The notes: a model not told the origin generated them from the letters alone. Positions 35,214 to 44,597 are shown, counted from the first letter of the stretch. The stretch is 64,000 bases of DNA from an uncultured Polaribacter sp. (GCA_938084845.1 CALKEB010000023.1:1-64000); one strand, 5' to 3'. Numbers and translations are program-made.

Positions 35214-35741
35214 ATGAATTTAGTACAGCCTTTAAATTTTAAAAAATGGATAGATGAACACCGTCATTTATTAAAACCTCCCATAGGCAATAAACAAGTT
35301 TGGGATAATGGGGCATACATAGTTATGGTTGTTGGGGGGCCAAATCATAGAAAAGATTTCCATTATAACGAAACTCCAGAATTTTTTTATCAATTAGAGG
35401 GTGATATGATTTTAAATATCATTGATGATGAAGGACAACAGATAGCTGTTGAAATTAATGAAGGTGATATTTATTTGTTGCCAAGTAAAGTGCCTCATTC
35501 TCCTCAAAGAAAAGAAAATACTGTAGGTTTAGTAATTGAGTATCCTAGAGCTAAAGGCATGTTAGATGCTTTAGAATGGTATTGTGAAAACTGTGGTCAT
35601 CAATTGTATAGAGAACAATTTTTATTGGATAATATAGAAACAGATATGCCTAAAATTTTTGAAACATTTTATTCAAATCAACAAAAATGTACCTGCGATA
35701 ATTGTGGTACTGTTATGAAAGCTCCATTAAAAATAAGTTAA
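35214..35741 (+). CDS. haaO: 3-hydroxyanthranilate 3,4-dioxygenase
   Basis: A 175-residue cupin dioxygenase. The iron ligands are His50 and Glu56 (HYNETPEFFYQ) and His95 (VPHSPQR). The C-terminal rubredoxin-like zinc site is present as Cys124-xx-Cys127 and Cys161-xx-Cys164. It opens the 3-hydroxyanthranilate ring to aminocarboxymuconate semialdehyde, which cyclises to quinolinate or is decarboxylated by the ACMSD-like enzyme downstream. The stop abuts the next start. Confidence 0.96.
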   Translation: MNLVQPLNFKKWIDEHRHLLKPPIGNKQVWDNGAYIVMVVGGPNHRKDFHYNETPEFFYQLEGDMILNIIDDEGQQIAVEINEGDIYLLPSKVPHSPQRKENTVGLVIEYPRAKGMLDALEWYCENCGHQLYREQFLLDNIETDMPKIFETFYSNQQKCTCDNCGTVMKAPLKIS

Positions 35742-36584
35742 ATGAATAGAAAAACTTTTTTACAAAAAAGTTTCTATTCTGCAGTAGGTTTATCTGTAGC
35801 TACTGGATTTTATTCATGGCAAATAGAACCCTTTTGGTTAGAATTTGTAAAACTTAAAATGCCAATTAAAAAATTACCAGCACATTTGGTAGGTAAAACA
35901 GTAATGCAAATTAGCGATATTCATGTGGGTAATAAGTTTGATTATAATTACTTAATTGAGTCATTCCAAAAAGCGCAAGCTTACAATCCAGATTTTGTGG
36001 TTTATACTGGAGATTTTATTGATTATGAAGATCAACATCAATTTTTACAATTAAAAGAAGTTTTTCAATACGCTGTAAAAGGGACATTAGGTACTTTAGG
36101 AGTTTTAGAGAATCATGATTACGGAAAAGATTGGGTAGAAGTAGGCGTTGCTAATTCTGTTATCTCTATTTTAGAACAGCAACAAATTAAACTATTAAGA
36201 AATGAAGAGGTAGCAATACAAGGGTTACATTTTATAGGGATTGATGATTATTGGGGTTTACATTTTAATCCTAAAAAAGCAACAAAAAAATTTAATAAAG
36301 ACTTACCTTATATTGCTTTATGTCACAATCCAGATGTTTGTGATTTAGAGGTTTGGAACGGATACAATAGTTGGATTTTAAGTGGGCATACTCATGGAGG
36401 GCAAGTAAAACCACCTTTTTTAAAACCACCAATTCTACCAGTAAAAAACAAAAGGTATTCTTCAGGGAAAATAGATTTAGATAATGGTAGAACACTCTAT
36501 ATTAATAGAGCATTAGGGTGTTTGCATCAAGTAAGATTTAATGTAAGACCAGAGATTACTATTTTTGAATTAGAAAATGCTTAA
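35742..36584 (+). CDS. Metallophosphoesterase inside the kynurenine operon
   Basis: A 280-residue calcineurin-like phosphoesterase with Asp/His metal motifs (QISDIHVGNK, YTGDFID, LENHDYG, ALCHNPD, LSGHTHGGQV). The N-terminus (RKTFLQKSFYSAVGLSVATGFYSW) has a short basic stretch and a membrane span, so the enzyme is probably exported or anchored. Note GNHD is altered to ENHD. It starts directly after haaO and is followed by ACMSD. It is not a known kynurenine-pathway enzyme; it resembles the YkuE/YaeI lipid-related phosphoesterases. Confidence 0.82.
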   Translation: MNRKTFLQKSFYSAVGLSVATGFYSWQIEPFWLEFVKLKMPIKKLPAHLVGKTVMQISDIHVGNKFDYNYLIESFQKAQAYNPDFVVYTGDFIDYEDQHQFLQLKEVFQYAVKGTLGTLGVLENHDYGKDWVEVGVANSVISILEQQQIKLLRNEEVAIQGLHFIGIDDYWGLHFNPKKATKKFNKDLPYIALCHNPDVCDLEVWNGYNSWILSGHTHGGQVKPPFLKPPILPVKNKRYSSGKIDLDNGRTLYINRALGCLHQVRFNVRPEITIFELENA

Positions 36585-36630
36585 TATTTTAATAGGACTA
36601 TTTATACAAATTTAATTTTTTAAAACCACC

Positions 36631-37716
36631 ATGTCTACAAGAAAACTAAGAATTAATGGCCATTCACATTTGTTGCCGTATCCAGAAGAGATTCCGCAAT
36701 TTATGAAAGAAAAAGAAATTTTTTGGGTAGACGATGAACGCAAACATATGTTGCAGAAGGGCTGGAAAAGACCAGTAACACATTCTAGTTTTTTCTTAGA
36801 TGAAAAATTATTATGGATGGAAAAAAATAAAATAGATCATGCTGTGGTATTAAACTTATCACAGTTGTATGGTAATGGTTTGCGTTTAGAGGAAATGAAA
36901 AAAGCATTACGATTTCAAAATGATTTTAACGCAAAAGTGCAAAAAAATCATCCCGATAAATTTACCTGTGGTTTTGTGGTTCATCCTGGGTTTATTTATG
37001 GTGCACTATACGAAATGGAAAGGTGTATAGAAGAGTTGGATTTAAAAGTATTGTGTTTGCCTACACATTTTATGGATTCGATAGGGCAATGGAGGTGTGT
37101 TTTTGATGAAGAAAACGATCGTATTTTTGAGTTAGCAGATAAGTACAAATTAGCAATTGAAATTCATCCTTATGATGGAGATAAAATGATAAAATTAGAA
37201 AATACCAATTGGCGGTTTCATTTAATTTGGATGCTAGCTCAATGTGGTGATGCATATCATTTCTATACACTTAATGGTATGCAAGAACGTTTTCCAAATA
37301 TTAGAACATGTTTTGCTCATGGAGGTCAGTTAGCTCAAATGAATCTAGGGAGAAGAATACAAGGTTTTGATGGAAGACCAGATCTATTTGAAGGAAAACA
37401 TCACCCTAGAAAAGCAGTTGGGCACAAAAACATATTTTTTGACACTTTGGTACATGATACAGATTCTTTAAAATTAATGTTTCAAAGACAAGGAACAAGT
37501 CAAGTTTTAATGGGTTTAGATGACCCTTATCCTTTAGGGGAAATGGAAAGTGATAAACAATCTTCTTATCCAGGTAAAATTTTAGATTTAGCAATAGATA
37601 AAAAAATTATTTCTGAACAAGAAAAAAATGAAATCTGGGAGGATAATGTACTTCAATGGATTTTTGGTGACGATACTATTGCTAAAGAAAATTTAATCCA
37701 AAAGATTATTTCATAA
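36631..37716 (+). CDS. ACMSD-like amidohydrolase (aminocarboxymuconate-semialdehyde decarboxylase)
   Basis: A 361-residue amidohydrolase-family decarboxylase. HxH near the N-terminus is GHSHLLP, with further zinc ligands His in AIEIHPYDG, His in CFAHGG and Asp in LMGLDDPYPLGE, all typical of ACMSD. It would divert aminocarboxymuconate semialdehyde from quinolinate to aminomuconate semialdehyde. Last gene of the kynurenine set; the next steps (aminomuconate semialdehyde dehydrogenase and deaminase) are not here. It converges on the DUF2141 gene with 13 bases and no terminator. Confidence 0.88.
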   Translation: MSTRKLRINGHSHLLPYPEEIPQFMKEKEIFWVDDERKHMLQKGWKRPVTHSSFFLDEKLLWMEKNKIDHAVVLNLSQLYGNGLRLEEMKKALRFQNDFNAKVQKNHPDKFTCGFVVHPGFIYGALYEMERCIEELDLKVLCLPTHFMDSIGQWRCVFDEENDRIFELADKYKLAIEIHPYDGDKMIKLENTNWRFHLIWMLAQCGDAYHFYTLNGMQERFPNIRTCFAHGGQLAQMNLGRRIQGFDGRPDLFEGKHHPRKAVGHKNIFFDTLVHDTDSLKLMFQRQGTSQVLMGLDDPYPLGEMESDKQSSYPGKILDLAIDKKIISEQEKNEIWEDNVLQWIFGDDTIAKENLIQKIIS

Positions 37717-37729
37717 ACTACTCTAAAAA

Positions 37730-38158
37730 CTAGTTAAGTTCAATTTTTATAGTTGTATTGGTATTTAATAAAAAAGTTGCTTCTTTAAATGATGGAGGCC
37801 CCATAAAACCTTTTGCTTTATTAGAAAATCCATAAGGTTCACTTGGAATGCCAAACATTTTAGTATCTATTTTTCCGTTATTATTTTCATCATGATAAGA
37901 ATAAGCAGCATAATTTCCTTTTTTTAAATTTTTAAAATGGATAAATGCTTTTCCATCTTTAAAAGTTGAGGTTTTACCTAAGGTTTCATTTGTTTTTTTT
38001 AAAAAATCCTTAGCATTATCCGCAAGCGCTAAGAATACTTTTCCTTTGTTTTTTTTAATACCAGATATCTCAACAGTTAAGCTAAAAGTTTCATCTTGAG
38101 CATGTACACTAAAAAAACTTGTAATGAATAATAAACAAAGTATAACGCTATATTTCAT
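37730..38158 (-). CDS. DUF2141 secreted protein
   Basis: A 142-residue exported protein (signal peptide MKYSVILCLLFITSFFSVHA) with the DUF2141 pattern GKVFLALADNAKDF, FKNLKKGNYAAYSYHDENNNGKIDT and FGIPSEPYGFSN. DNNGKID is a calcium-binding-like loop. Function unknown. It probably belongs with the two upstream genes on the same strand (hypothetical and phosphoesterase lipoprotein), though a 47-base gap intervenes. Confidence 0.82.
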   Translation of the reverse strand: MKYSVILCLLFITSFFSVHAQDETFSLTVEISGIKKNKGKVFLALADNAKDFLKKTNETLGKTSTFKDGKAFIHFKNLKKGNYAAYSYHDENNNGKIDTKMFGIPSEPYGFSNKAKGFMGPPSFKEATFLLNTNTTIKIELN

Positions 38159-38205
38159 GATTTTTAATTTAATCTAGATATAAAAATAAATGAATCATTT
38201 TTATT

Positions 38206-38751
38206 TTAATTTAATGTTTCGTTAAAAGATTTTTTGATGCTAGCAATACTTTTATCAGAATTTATATAAGTATCGATTAATTCTCTTTTTAAGAAATCAG
38301 GATTGTAGTTGTAATACTGAGTCCATTTATCACTTTTTAATAGTTTGTTTATTTCTTTTACTTTACGCTGTGCTTCAGCATAATTGTAAGGTTTAAAACT
38401 TAGTTCCTTTGTATTAGAAGTTATTTTTGCCTTACTTTTCCCATAGTCTACTTCTATAAAGAAAATATTTTCTGAAGACTTTATTGGAATAAAATCAGTC
38501 CACTTTGCAAATCCGATTACTGTTTTCTGATTTTTATAAGAAGTGTTTTTTAAGAGTTTCCATCTACAAGTTGCAACTCTACCCCAATGATTAGATTTAC
38601 GATACACCCCATTAGCGGTGTAATAATATTCACTTTCTGATTTACTTTTGTAATTAGTTGTTTTTGGAAAATTAAATACTTCTACATGTTCAAATTCGCA
38701 AAAAGTATACTTAAAAAAGTTATGAGGGCCATATTTTTTTAACGCTGCCAT
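38206..38751 (-). CDS. Conserved-looking hypothetical protein
   Basis: A 181-residue soluble protein I cannot assign. It has no signal peptide or membrane span. It is rich in Lys, Tyr and Ser, with a distinctive NGVYRKSNHWGRVATCRWKL stretch, and a C-terminal helical region. The start is three bases after the stop of the phosphoesterase gene, so it is translated from the same transcript. A link to that enzyme is possible. Confidence 0.65.
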   Translation of the reverse strand: MAALKKYGPHNFFKYTFCEFEHVEVFNFPKTTNYKSKSESEYYYTANGVYRKSNHWGRVATCRWKLLKNTSYKNQKTVIGFAKWTDFIPIKSSENIFFIEVDYGKSKAKITSNTKELSFKPYNYAEAQRKVKEINKLLKSDKWTQYYNYNPDFLKRELIDTYINSDKSIASIKKSFNETLN

Positions 38752-38754
38752 CTC

Positions 38755-39639
38755 TTAAATAGCTAACTTTCGCGATAACTCTCTTTCGAAGCCTTCTATA
38801 AAAATTGTATCATTTGTAAATTTAGCTTTCGCAAAAGCAGAAGTTTTTTCAGTATCTACCATGCCTTTAAACGTTAGGTAGTGTACATTGTTTTTAAAGG
38901 CATAAGCACCTGCATGGTTATGACCATTAAAAAAGAACTTTACATTAGAATACTGATTTATAATGCTTAAGAACTGAGTTCTGTTCCAAATATTATGCTC
39001 ATCTATCGGGAATATCGGAAAATGGCAGTAAAAACCTACTTTCTGGTTTTCATTTACAGCTTTATCAAGTTCTAATTTAATCCAATTTAGTTGTATGTTA
39101 CTTAATCCACCATTCCATTTCTTTAGGTAAGGTAAATCTTGCTCTTTTAAGGATAGAAATAAGGAATCTGTTTGTTGCTTTTTTACCTCATTAGCTGCTG
39201 CATAAAAACTTAAATCATTTCCATCTAAGACAATAAACCTCCAATTGTTTTCTACAAAACTATAGTACCTTTTTTTTAGTTTTAATTTTTCTAGAACCTT
39301 TTCTTTTTCATCCTCTTCTACTTCAAAATCATGATTTCCTAAAACATGATATGTTTTAGAATTTAAGGTGTTCCATATGGGTAAAATGCTATCAAAACTA
39401 CTACTGTTTTTATCGATGAAGTCTCCTAAATGAATAGTGTATTTTAGTGTGTCTTTATTCATTTTTTTTACTGCGTTTTGTAGTCTTAAGGGAGATTTTT
39501 TGTAAAATCGATTCCATTTTACGTCACAATCGCAATACTGACAATCAGAAATAATTCCTATTTTAAATTCAGAGGTATCTTTAAATGTACATGAGGTGAT
39601 TAAGTAAAATATGGTAAAAAGTATATAGCTATTTTTCAT
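38755..39639 (-). CDS. Phosphoesterase lipoprotein resembling ADP-ribose/CDP-alcohol diphosphatase
   Basis: A 294-residue calcineurin-like phosphoesterase with a lipoprotein signal (Cys17 in YLITSC). Motifs: GIISDCQYCDCD (first Asp; the Cys-rich variant resembles ADPRibase-Mn), LGDFIDK, LGNHDFEV, YCHFPI and NGHNHAGAY. The arrangement is that of the Mn-dependent ADP-ribose/CDP-alcohol diphosphatases, but the protein is exported. Its natural substrate is unknown. It leads a short operon with the 181-residue protein and perhaps DUF2141. Confidence 0.82.
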   Translation of the reverse strand: MKNSYILFTIFYLITSCTFKDTSEFKIGIISDCQYCDCDVKWNRFYKKSPLRLQNAVKKMNKDTLKYTIHLGDFIDKNSSSFDSILPIWNTLNSKTYHVLGNHDFEVEEDEKEKVLEKLKLKKRYYSFVENNWRFIVLDGNDLSFYAAANEVKKQQTDSLFLSLKEQDLPYLKKWNGGLSNIQLNWIKLELDKAVNENQKVGFYCHFPIFPIDEHNIWNRTQFLSIINQYSNVKFFFNGHNHAGAYAFKNNVHYLTFKGMVDTEKTSAFAKAKFTNDTIFIEGFERELSRKLAI

Positions 39640-39677
39640 AGTTTCAAAAATAAATAAAACGATTTATTTATTACTAA

Positions 39678-39707
39678 AAAACGCAATCAACTTAATGATT
39701 GCGTTTT
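39678..39707 (-). terminator. Terminator of dnaK
   Basis: AAAACGCAATCA (39678-39689) pairs with TGATTGCGTTTT (39696-39707), a 12-bp stem with six-base loop. On the minus strand the T-run follows the stem, about 43 bases after the dnaK stop. Confidence 0.88.
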
Positions 39708-39749
39708 AGGTATATATAGACTCTAAATACTAATATTTAGATGGACTGT

Positions 39750-41657
39750 CTATTTTACTTCTTCAAAATCCACATCTTCTACATTGTCTCCTTGATCTGT
39801 GTTTGCTTCTGGTTGCCCTTGTGCGTCTGCACCTGGATTAGCACCTTCAGCACCACCTTGCGCTGCGTACATTTCTTCAGAAGCAGCTTTCCAAGCTTCA
39901 TTTATCTTTTCCATTGCAGCATCAATTTGTGTAAGGTCTTTAGATTCATGAGCAGCTTTCAATTCAACTAATGCAGCTTCAATAGGATCTTTTTTATCAG
40001 CAGATAATTTTTCTCCAAACTCTTTTAATTGTTTTTCTGTTTGAAAAATCATAGAATCTGCTCCATTTATTTTTTCTGCAGTTTCTTTTGCAACTTTATC
40101 AGCATCAGCATTTGCTTCAGCCTCTTGTCTCATTTTCTCAATTTCTTCTTCAGATAAACCAGAGGATGCTTCAATTCTAATTTCATGAGATTTGTTTGTT
40201 CCTTTGTCTAAAGCAGATACTTTAATGATACCATTAGCATCAATATCAAAAGTTACTTCAATTTGAGGAACACCTCTTTGTGCTGGTGGTAATCCATCTA
40301 AATGAAAGCGACCAATAGTGTTGTTGTCTGCGGCCATTGCTCTTTCACCTTGTAAAACATGAATTTCTACAGAAGGTTGGTTGTCTACTGCTGTAGAAAA
40401 TACTTGAGATTTTTTTGTTGGAATGGTTGTGTTTGCATCAATTAATTTAGTGAAGACATTACCCATTGTTTCAATTCCTAAAGATAAAGGAGTAACGTCT
40501 AAAAGTAATACATCTTTTACATCTCCAGATAACACACCACCTTGTATAGCTGCTCCAAGAGATACAACTTCATCAGGATTTACCCCTTTACTTGGAGCTT
40601 TTCCAAAAAACTTTTCTACTGCTTCTTGTATAGCAGGTATTCTTGTAGAACCTCCAACTAAAATAATTTCATCTATTTCTGAAGTTGATAAATCTGCATT
40701 TTTTAAAGCAGTTTTACAAGGTTCAATTGTTCTTTTTACCAAATCATCTATTAATTGTTCAAACTTAGATCTAGATAGTGTTCTAACTAAGTGTTTTGGT
40801 CCGCTTGCAGTAGCTGTAACGTAAGGTAAGTTTATTTCTGTTGAAGCAGAACTAGACAATTCTATTTTAGCTTTTTCTGCAGCTTCTTTTAAACGTTGTA
40901 ACGCCATAGGATCTTTACGAAGATCCATATTCTCATCTGCTTGAAATTCGTCTGCTAACCAGTTGATAATTTTTTCATCAACATCGTCTCCACCTAAATG
41001 TGTGTCTCCATCTGTAGCTAAAACTTCAAAAACACCATCTCCTAATTCTAAGATAGATACATCATGAGTACCACCACCAAAGTCAAAAACAACAATTTTT
41101 TTATCATCGTTAGCTTTATCCATACCATAGGCTAATGCAGCTGCAGTTGGTTCATTAATAATTCTTTCTACTTTTAAACCTGCTATTTCACCAGCTTCTT
41201 TAGTTGCTTGTCTTTGCGCATCATTAAAATATGCAGGTACTGTAATTACTGCTTGGGTAACATCTGAACCTAAATAGTCTTCAGCTGTTTTTTTCATTTT
41301 TTGTAATACCATTGCAGAAATTTCTTGAGGTGTGTACAAACGTCCATCAATATCTACTCTTGGTGTATCGTTATCTCCTTTTACTACTTTATATGGTACT
41401 CTCTGTACTTCTTTTGAAGAGTCAGAAAATTTATTACCCATAAAACGTTTTATAGAATATACAGTCTTTGTTGGGTTTGTTACAGCTTGTCTTTTTGCAG
41501 GGTCACCAATTTTACGTTCGCCTCCTTCTACAAAAGCCACAATAGATGGTGTTGTTCTTTTTCCTTCAGCATTAGGAATTACAACTGGTTCATTTCCTTC
41601 CATAACAGAAACACACGAATTTGTTGTTCCTAAGTCAATCCCTATAATTTTACTCAT
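39750..41657 (-). CDS. dnaK: Chaperone DnaK (Hsp70)
   Basis: A 635-residue Hsp70. N-terminal ATPase with [43 protein letters not shown] and [10 protein letters not shown]; substrate domain with [18 protein letters not shown]-terminal lid ending with low-complexity glycine/alanine and acidic EDVDFEEVK. It folds proteins with DnaJ and GrpE, neither adjacent here. No CIRCE element is visible upstream. A near-consensus TA-gcc-TTTG with a three-base spacer is at about 41705-41713 on the minus strand. Confidence 0.97.
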   Translation of the reverse strand: MSKIIGIDLGTTNSCVSVMEGNEPVVIPNAEGKRTTPSIVAFVEGGERKIGDPAKRQAVTNPTKTVYSIKRFMGNKFSDSSKEVQRVPYKVVKGDNDTPRVDIDGRLYTPQEISAMVLQKMKKTAEDYLGSDVTQAVITVPAYFNDAQRQATKEAGEIAGLKVERIINEPTAAALAYGMDKANDDKKIVVFDFGGGTHDVSILELGDGVFEVLATDGDTHLGGDDVDEKIINWLADEFQADENMDLRKDPMALQRLKEAAEKAKIELSSSASTEINLPYVTATASGPKHLVRTLSRSKFEQLIDDLVKRTIEPCKTALKNADLSTSEIDEIILVGGSTRIPAIQEAVEKFFGKAPSKGVNPDEVVSLGAAIQGGVLSGDVKDVLLLDVTPLSLGIETMGNVFTKLIDANTTIPTKKSQVFSTAVDNQPSVEIHVLQGERAMAADNNTIGRFHLDGLPPAQRGVPQIEVTFDIDANGIIKVSALDKGTNKSHEIRIEASSGLSEEEIEKMRQEAEANADADKVAKETAEKINGADSMIFQTEKQLKEFGEKLSADKKDPIEAALVELKAAHESKDLTQIDAAMEKINEAWKAASEEMYAAQGGAEGANPGADAQGQPEANTDQGDNVEDVDFEEVK

Positions 41658-41889
41658 AATTTTTATTTTTATTAAATGTTGTTCTCAATTTTCAATAACA
41701 ATTAGTCAAAGGCTATGCCAACTGTATATTCCTTATAAAATGTCAGTTTTTTTTTACACGCTACTGTTTTATTATGACAAGATGACATAACTCGAATCTT
41801 TTACATTCAAATAACACACCCCATTCACTATAAATTTCTTATATTTAAGTACTTCCCTCATTATTTATTAACCCTTTATCAAAAAACAA

Positions 41890-42231
41890 ATGAGTAAACT
41901 ACAAGAAAAAGTCATGCTGTATCAAAAATTTATGGATGACAGAGATTTAAGTGTGAATTTAGAATTATTAACGGCAGTTACAAAAGGTTTAGGACCCTCT
42001 ATTTATAAGGCAGATGCTGAAACTGTATCAGGGTCAGATAGTAAAGAATTAGCGACTGTGAAAAATAATTTTTTAATTAAAAAGTTGGGGCTTTCAGATA
42101 ATGATGCTTTAGACGCTGGAATTGAAGAAGTGATGCACACAATTGGAAAATCTGAACGAAAAAAATACAGAGCAGTCGTTTATTACCTATTGGTAAAAAA
42201 GTTTGGGAAAGAATCTATTTATAATTTATAG
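41890..42231 (+). CDS. DUF2853 family protein
   Basis: A 113-residue small soluble protein with the DUF2853 pattern (KVMLYQKFMDDRDL, LLTAVTKGLGPSIY, FLIKKLGL, then KKYRAVVYYLLVKKF). No catalytic residue or signal is visible and function is unknown. It is common in Bacteroidetes and some Proteobacteria. It is a single gene between dnaK (divergent) and a terminator before sdaA. Confidence 0.85.
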   Translation: MSKLQEKVMLYQKFMDDRDLSVNLELLTAVTKGLGPSIYKADAETVSGSDSKELATVKNNFLIKKLGLSDNDALDAGIEEVMHTIGKSERKKYRAVVYYLLVKKFGKESIYNL

Positions 42232-42254
42232 TTAAATTTATTTTAATAATATCA

Positions 42255-42285
42255 AAAAAATCTAGCTCAATCGGCTAGATTTTTT
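42255..42285 (+). terminator. Terminator of DUF2853 gene
   Basis: TCTAGC (42261-42266) pairs with GCTAGA (42274-42279), extended by an A-run and T-run to a 12-bp stem, loop of seven bases. It precedes sdaA. Confidence 0.85.
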
Positions 42286-42319
42286 ACATTTACCTTAAAA
42301 TATATTAAAATATTTAGGA

Positions 42320-43744
42320 ATGTCTCAATTTATAAGTGTTTTTGATATGCTAAAGATTGGTATTGGGCCATCTAGCTCTCATACTTTAGGTCCGTGGAGA
42401 GCAGCACAGACTTGGATACAAAAAGTAAAAAAGCAGCAATTATTTAATGATTTTGATGAGATAAAAGTAGACCTATATGGCTCACTTTCTTTAACCGGAA
42501 AAGGGCATGCTACAGATTTAGCAATTCTTTTAGGCTTAAGTGAAGCAGATCCAGAATATATTCCAATAGAGGATATTTTTATCATAGTTGAAAGAATTAA
42601 TACCCAACAGGAAATTTTATTTAAAGGCGGAAAAAGAATTCCTTTTTTTAAAGAATCGATACAATTTAATAAGGTTTTCTTACCCTTTCATGCAAATGGA
42701 ATTACATTTAGAGGTTTCTTAAAAGGAGAAGAGGTTTCTTCAGAAACATATTACTCTATTGGAGGTGGTTTTATCGTTCAAGAAAATAATGTGCTTGAAG
42801 ATGAAATAGAAATTAATAAAAAAAACTTTCCTTATCCTATAAATAGAGCAATTCAATTGGAAGAATATTGTGAAAGAGATCAACTAAATATTTCAGATAT
42901 TGTTTTACAAAATGAATTAGAACTAAAAACTGCAAATAAAATTGACTTTGAGTTAGGTAGAATATGGGACACCATGTTAGAGTGTATGTATATTGGATGT
43001 CATTCGCAAGGCAATTTGCCAGGTGGTTTAAATGTTAAACGAAGAGCCTTTGGAACACATCAAAAATTAATTAAAGAAACAAAATATGCAAATCCACAAG
43101 AATGGATTACTGCGATACGAAGTTCTGAAGTTAAATTTAGAGAAATATTAAAATGGGTAAGTTGTTTTGCTTTATCAGTTAATGAGGTAAACGCTTCTTT
43201 AGGTAGGGTAGTGACTGCACCAACAAATGGAAGTGCTGGTGTAATTCCGGCAGTTTTAATGTACTATTTAGTCATAGAGAATCATTCAGCAGATTTTGAG
43301 CATATAAAAAATTTTTTATTAGTTGCTGGAGAGATAGGGAGTATATTTAAGAAAAACGCAACTATTTCTGCTGCTATGGGTGGTTGTCAAGCAGAAATAG
43401 GTGTTTCTTCAGCTATGGCTGCAGGTGCATTAACTGAATTATTAGGGGGCACACCTGCACAATGTTTGTGTGCAGCAGAGATAGCCATGGAACATCATTT
43501 AGGTTTAACTTGCGATCCTATAGGAGGTTTAGTCCAAGTTCCATGTATAGAGAGAAACTCTATGGGTGCCATAAAAGCAATACATGCAGCAGAAATTGCA
43601 TTAGAAACTAACCCTAAAGAGTCTTTGGTTCATTTAGATAAAGTAGTAGATACTATGTGGGAAACTGCAAAAGATATGAATAAAAATTACAAAGAAACTT
43701 CTGAAGGAGGTTTGGCAGTTACGGTTAGAATGGCAGATTGTTAA
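42320..43744 (+). CDS. sdaA: L-serine dehydratase (single chain, iron-sulfur type)
   Basis: A 474-residue L-serine ammonia-lyase that converts serine to pyruvate and ammonia. The N-terminal beta domain has FDMLKIGIGPSSSHTLGPW; the alpha domain has VTAPTNGSAGVIPAVL and three cysteines in the expected 4Fe-4S positions (GGCQAE, TCDPIGG, VPCIERN). It is the catabolic counterpart of the serB-serA fusion 12 kb upstream. It ends at a bidirectional terminator shared with the proteorhodopsin gene. Confidence 0.95.
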   Translation: MSQFISVFDMLKIGIGPSSSHTLGPWRAAQTWIQKVKKQQLFNDFDEIKVDLYGSLSLTGKGHATDLAILLGLSEADPEYIPIEDIFIIVERINTQQEILFKGGKRIPFFKESIQFNKVFLPFHANGITFRGFLKGEEVSSETYYSIGGGFIVQENNVLEDEIEINKKNFPYPINRAIQLEEYCERDQLNISDIVLQNELELKTANKIDFELGRIWDTMLECMYIGCHSQGNLPGGLNVKRRAFGTHQKLIKETKYANPQEWITAIRSSEVKFREILKWVSCFALSVNEVNASLGRVVTAPTNGSAGVIPAVLMYYLVIENHSADFEHIKNFLLVAGEIGSIFKKNATISAAMGGCQAEIGVSSAMAAGALTELLGGTPAQCLCAAEIAMEHHLGLTCDPIGGLVQVPCIERNSMGAIKAIHAAEIALETNPKESLVHLDKVVDTMWETAKDMNKNYKETSEGGLAVTVRMADC

Positions 43745-43751
43745 TATAAAA

Positions 43752-43782
43752 AAAACCCAAAAGCTAAACGCTTTTGGGTTTT
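43752..43782. terminator. Bidirectional terminator between sdaA and proteorhodopsin
   Basis: AAAACCCAAAAGC (43752-43764) and GCTTTTGGGTTTT (43770-43782) form a perfect 13-bp stem with five-base loop, flanked by A and T runs, so it can serve both converging genes. Confidence 0.92.
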
Positions 43783-43802
43783 AGTGATCGTGTTAACGAT
43801 TA

Positions 43803-44519
43803 TTATTTTGAGTTTTCAGTAGCCAAAGAATAGATTACTAATCCAAAACCAATTTTGTTAATTGCATCTCCAATGTTGTATACAACGTCAAGATTTAATC
43901 CTCCAAAAATACCTTCATACCATCCTGGAGTTCCTGCCATATATCCAATTGGATAGATTACCCATCCTACTAAAACAAACCAACATAAAGCTTTGTGAGC
44001 TTTTAATACTGATCCACCAGCTTCTACAGCTAATTTTTTTGCACTTCCTAACCAAATATCGTAAGCAATTGCAAAATATGCAGCCCCAGAAAGTAATCCC
44101 CATAACCATGCGTTTGGTCTATCAATTACTTCTCCTACATAACCAGTTACCAACATTATTACAGAAAATAAGATCATTCTCCACATTAATGATTTTTTAG
44201 CACCAGCTACTTTTAATATTAAATAGAATTCAACACACATTAATGGAACTGTTAAAATCCAATCTACATATCTAAAAAATGTTGGTGATTCTGCATTAGC
44301 AGCCCAATAATCTCTCATGTAAAGATAATGTACAGCAGCGATAAATGTAATTAAACCAGAAACTAGAATAGAAGTTCTCCATTTTTTATCAAAACTGTTC
44401 ATTGATAAAAAGAAAAATGCTGATGCTGCCATCATTGCCATACATCCTACGAAAAATGTAAAGCCTACATAATCGTCTGGAGCCATTTTAGAAACAGCTA
44501 AAAAATTTGTAAAATTCAT
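43803..44519 (-). CDS. Proteorhodopsin (light-driven proton pump)
   Basis: A 238-residue, seven-helix microbial rhodopsin. Helix C reads RYVDWILTVPLMCVEFYLI: Asp86 (acceptor, D97 equivalent), Thr90 and Glu97 (donor, E108 equivalent) give the DTE proton-pump motif. His64 corresponds to the H75 partner of the acceptor. Lys222 in INKIGFGLVIY is the Schiff-base lysine, with Asp218 the second counterion. The tuning position (105) is Met94, so green absorption is expected, as in other flavobacterial pumps. It lacks a cleavable signal peptide. Blh, which makes retinal, is divergent 90 bases away. Confidence 0.97.
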   Translation of the reverse strand: MNFTNFLAVSKMAPDDYVGFTFFVGCMAMMAASAFFFLSMNSFDKKWRTSILVSGLITFIAAVHYLYMRDYWAANAESPTFFRYVDWILTVPLMCVEFYLILKVAGAKKSLMWRMILFSVIMLVTGYVGEVIDRPNAWLWGLLSGAAYFAIAYDIWLGSAKKLAVEAGGSVLKAHKALCWFVLVGWVIYPIGYMAGTPGWYEGIFGGLNLDVVYNIGDAINKIGFGLVIYSLATENSK

Positions 44520-44575
44520 AATAAAATAATTAAGTTAGTATTAATATTGTTTAACCTTTTTTTATCAAGGTATAA

Positions 44576-44583
44576 CAAACATA
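44576..44583 (-). promoter_or_regulatory. Proteorhodopsin promoter (-7 element)
   Basis: TATGTTTG on the minus strand (44583-44576), with a TTG at 44608-44606 22 bases upstream. It gives a leader of roughly 50 bases for proteorhodopsin. The TTG box overlaps the blh promoter and start, so the two transcription units share DNA. Confidence 0.5.
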
Positions 44584-44597
44584 CAATATAAAAATAA

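Noticed and set aside
40423..41790. Open frames on the plus strand opposite dnaK
   Set aside because: They are antisense to a complete and strongly conserved gene, have no promoter or start context of their own, and the products resemble nothing.
41658..41889. CIRCE (HrcA operator) upstream of dnaK
   Set aside because: No TTAGCACTC-N9-GAGTGCTAA inverted repeat is present.
43862..44200. 112-codon frame opposite proteorhodopsin
   Set aside because: Antisense to a certain gene; composition is a leucine/glutamine artefact of the reverse frame.
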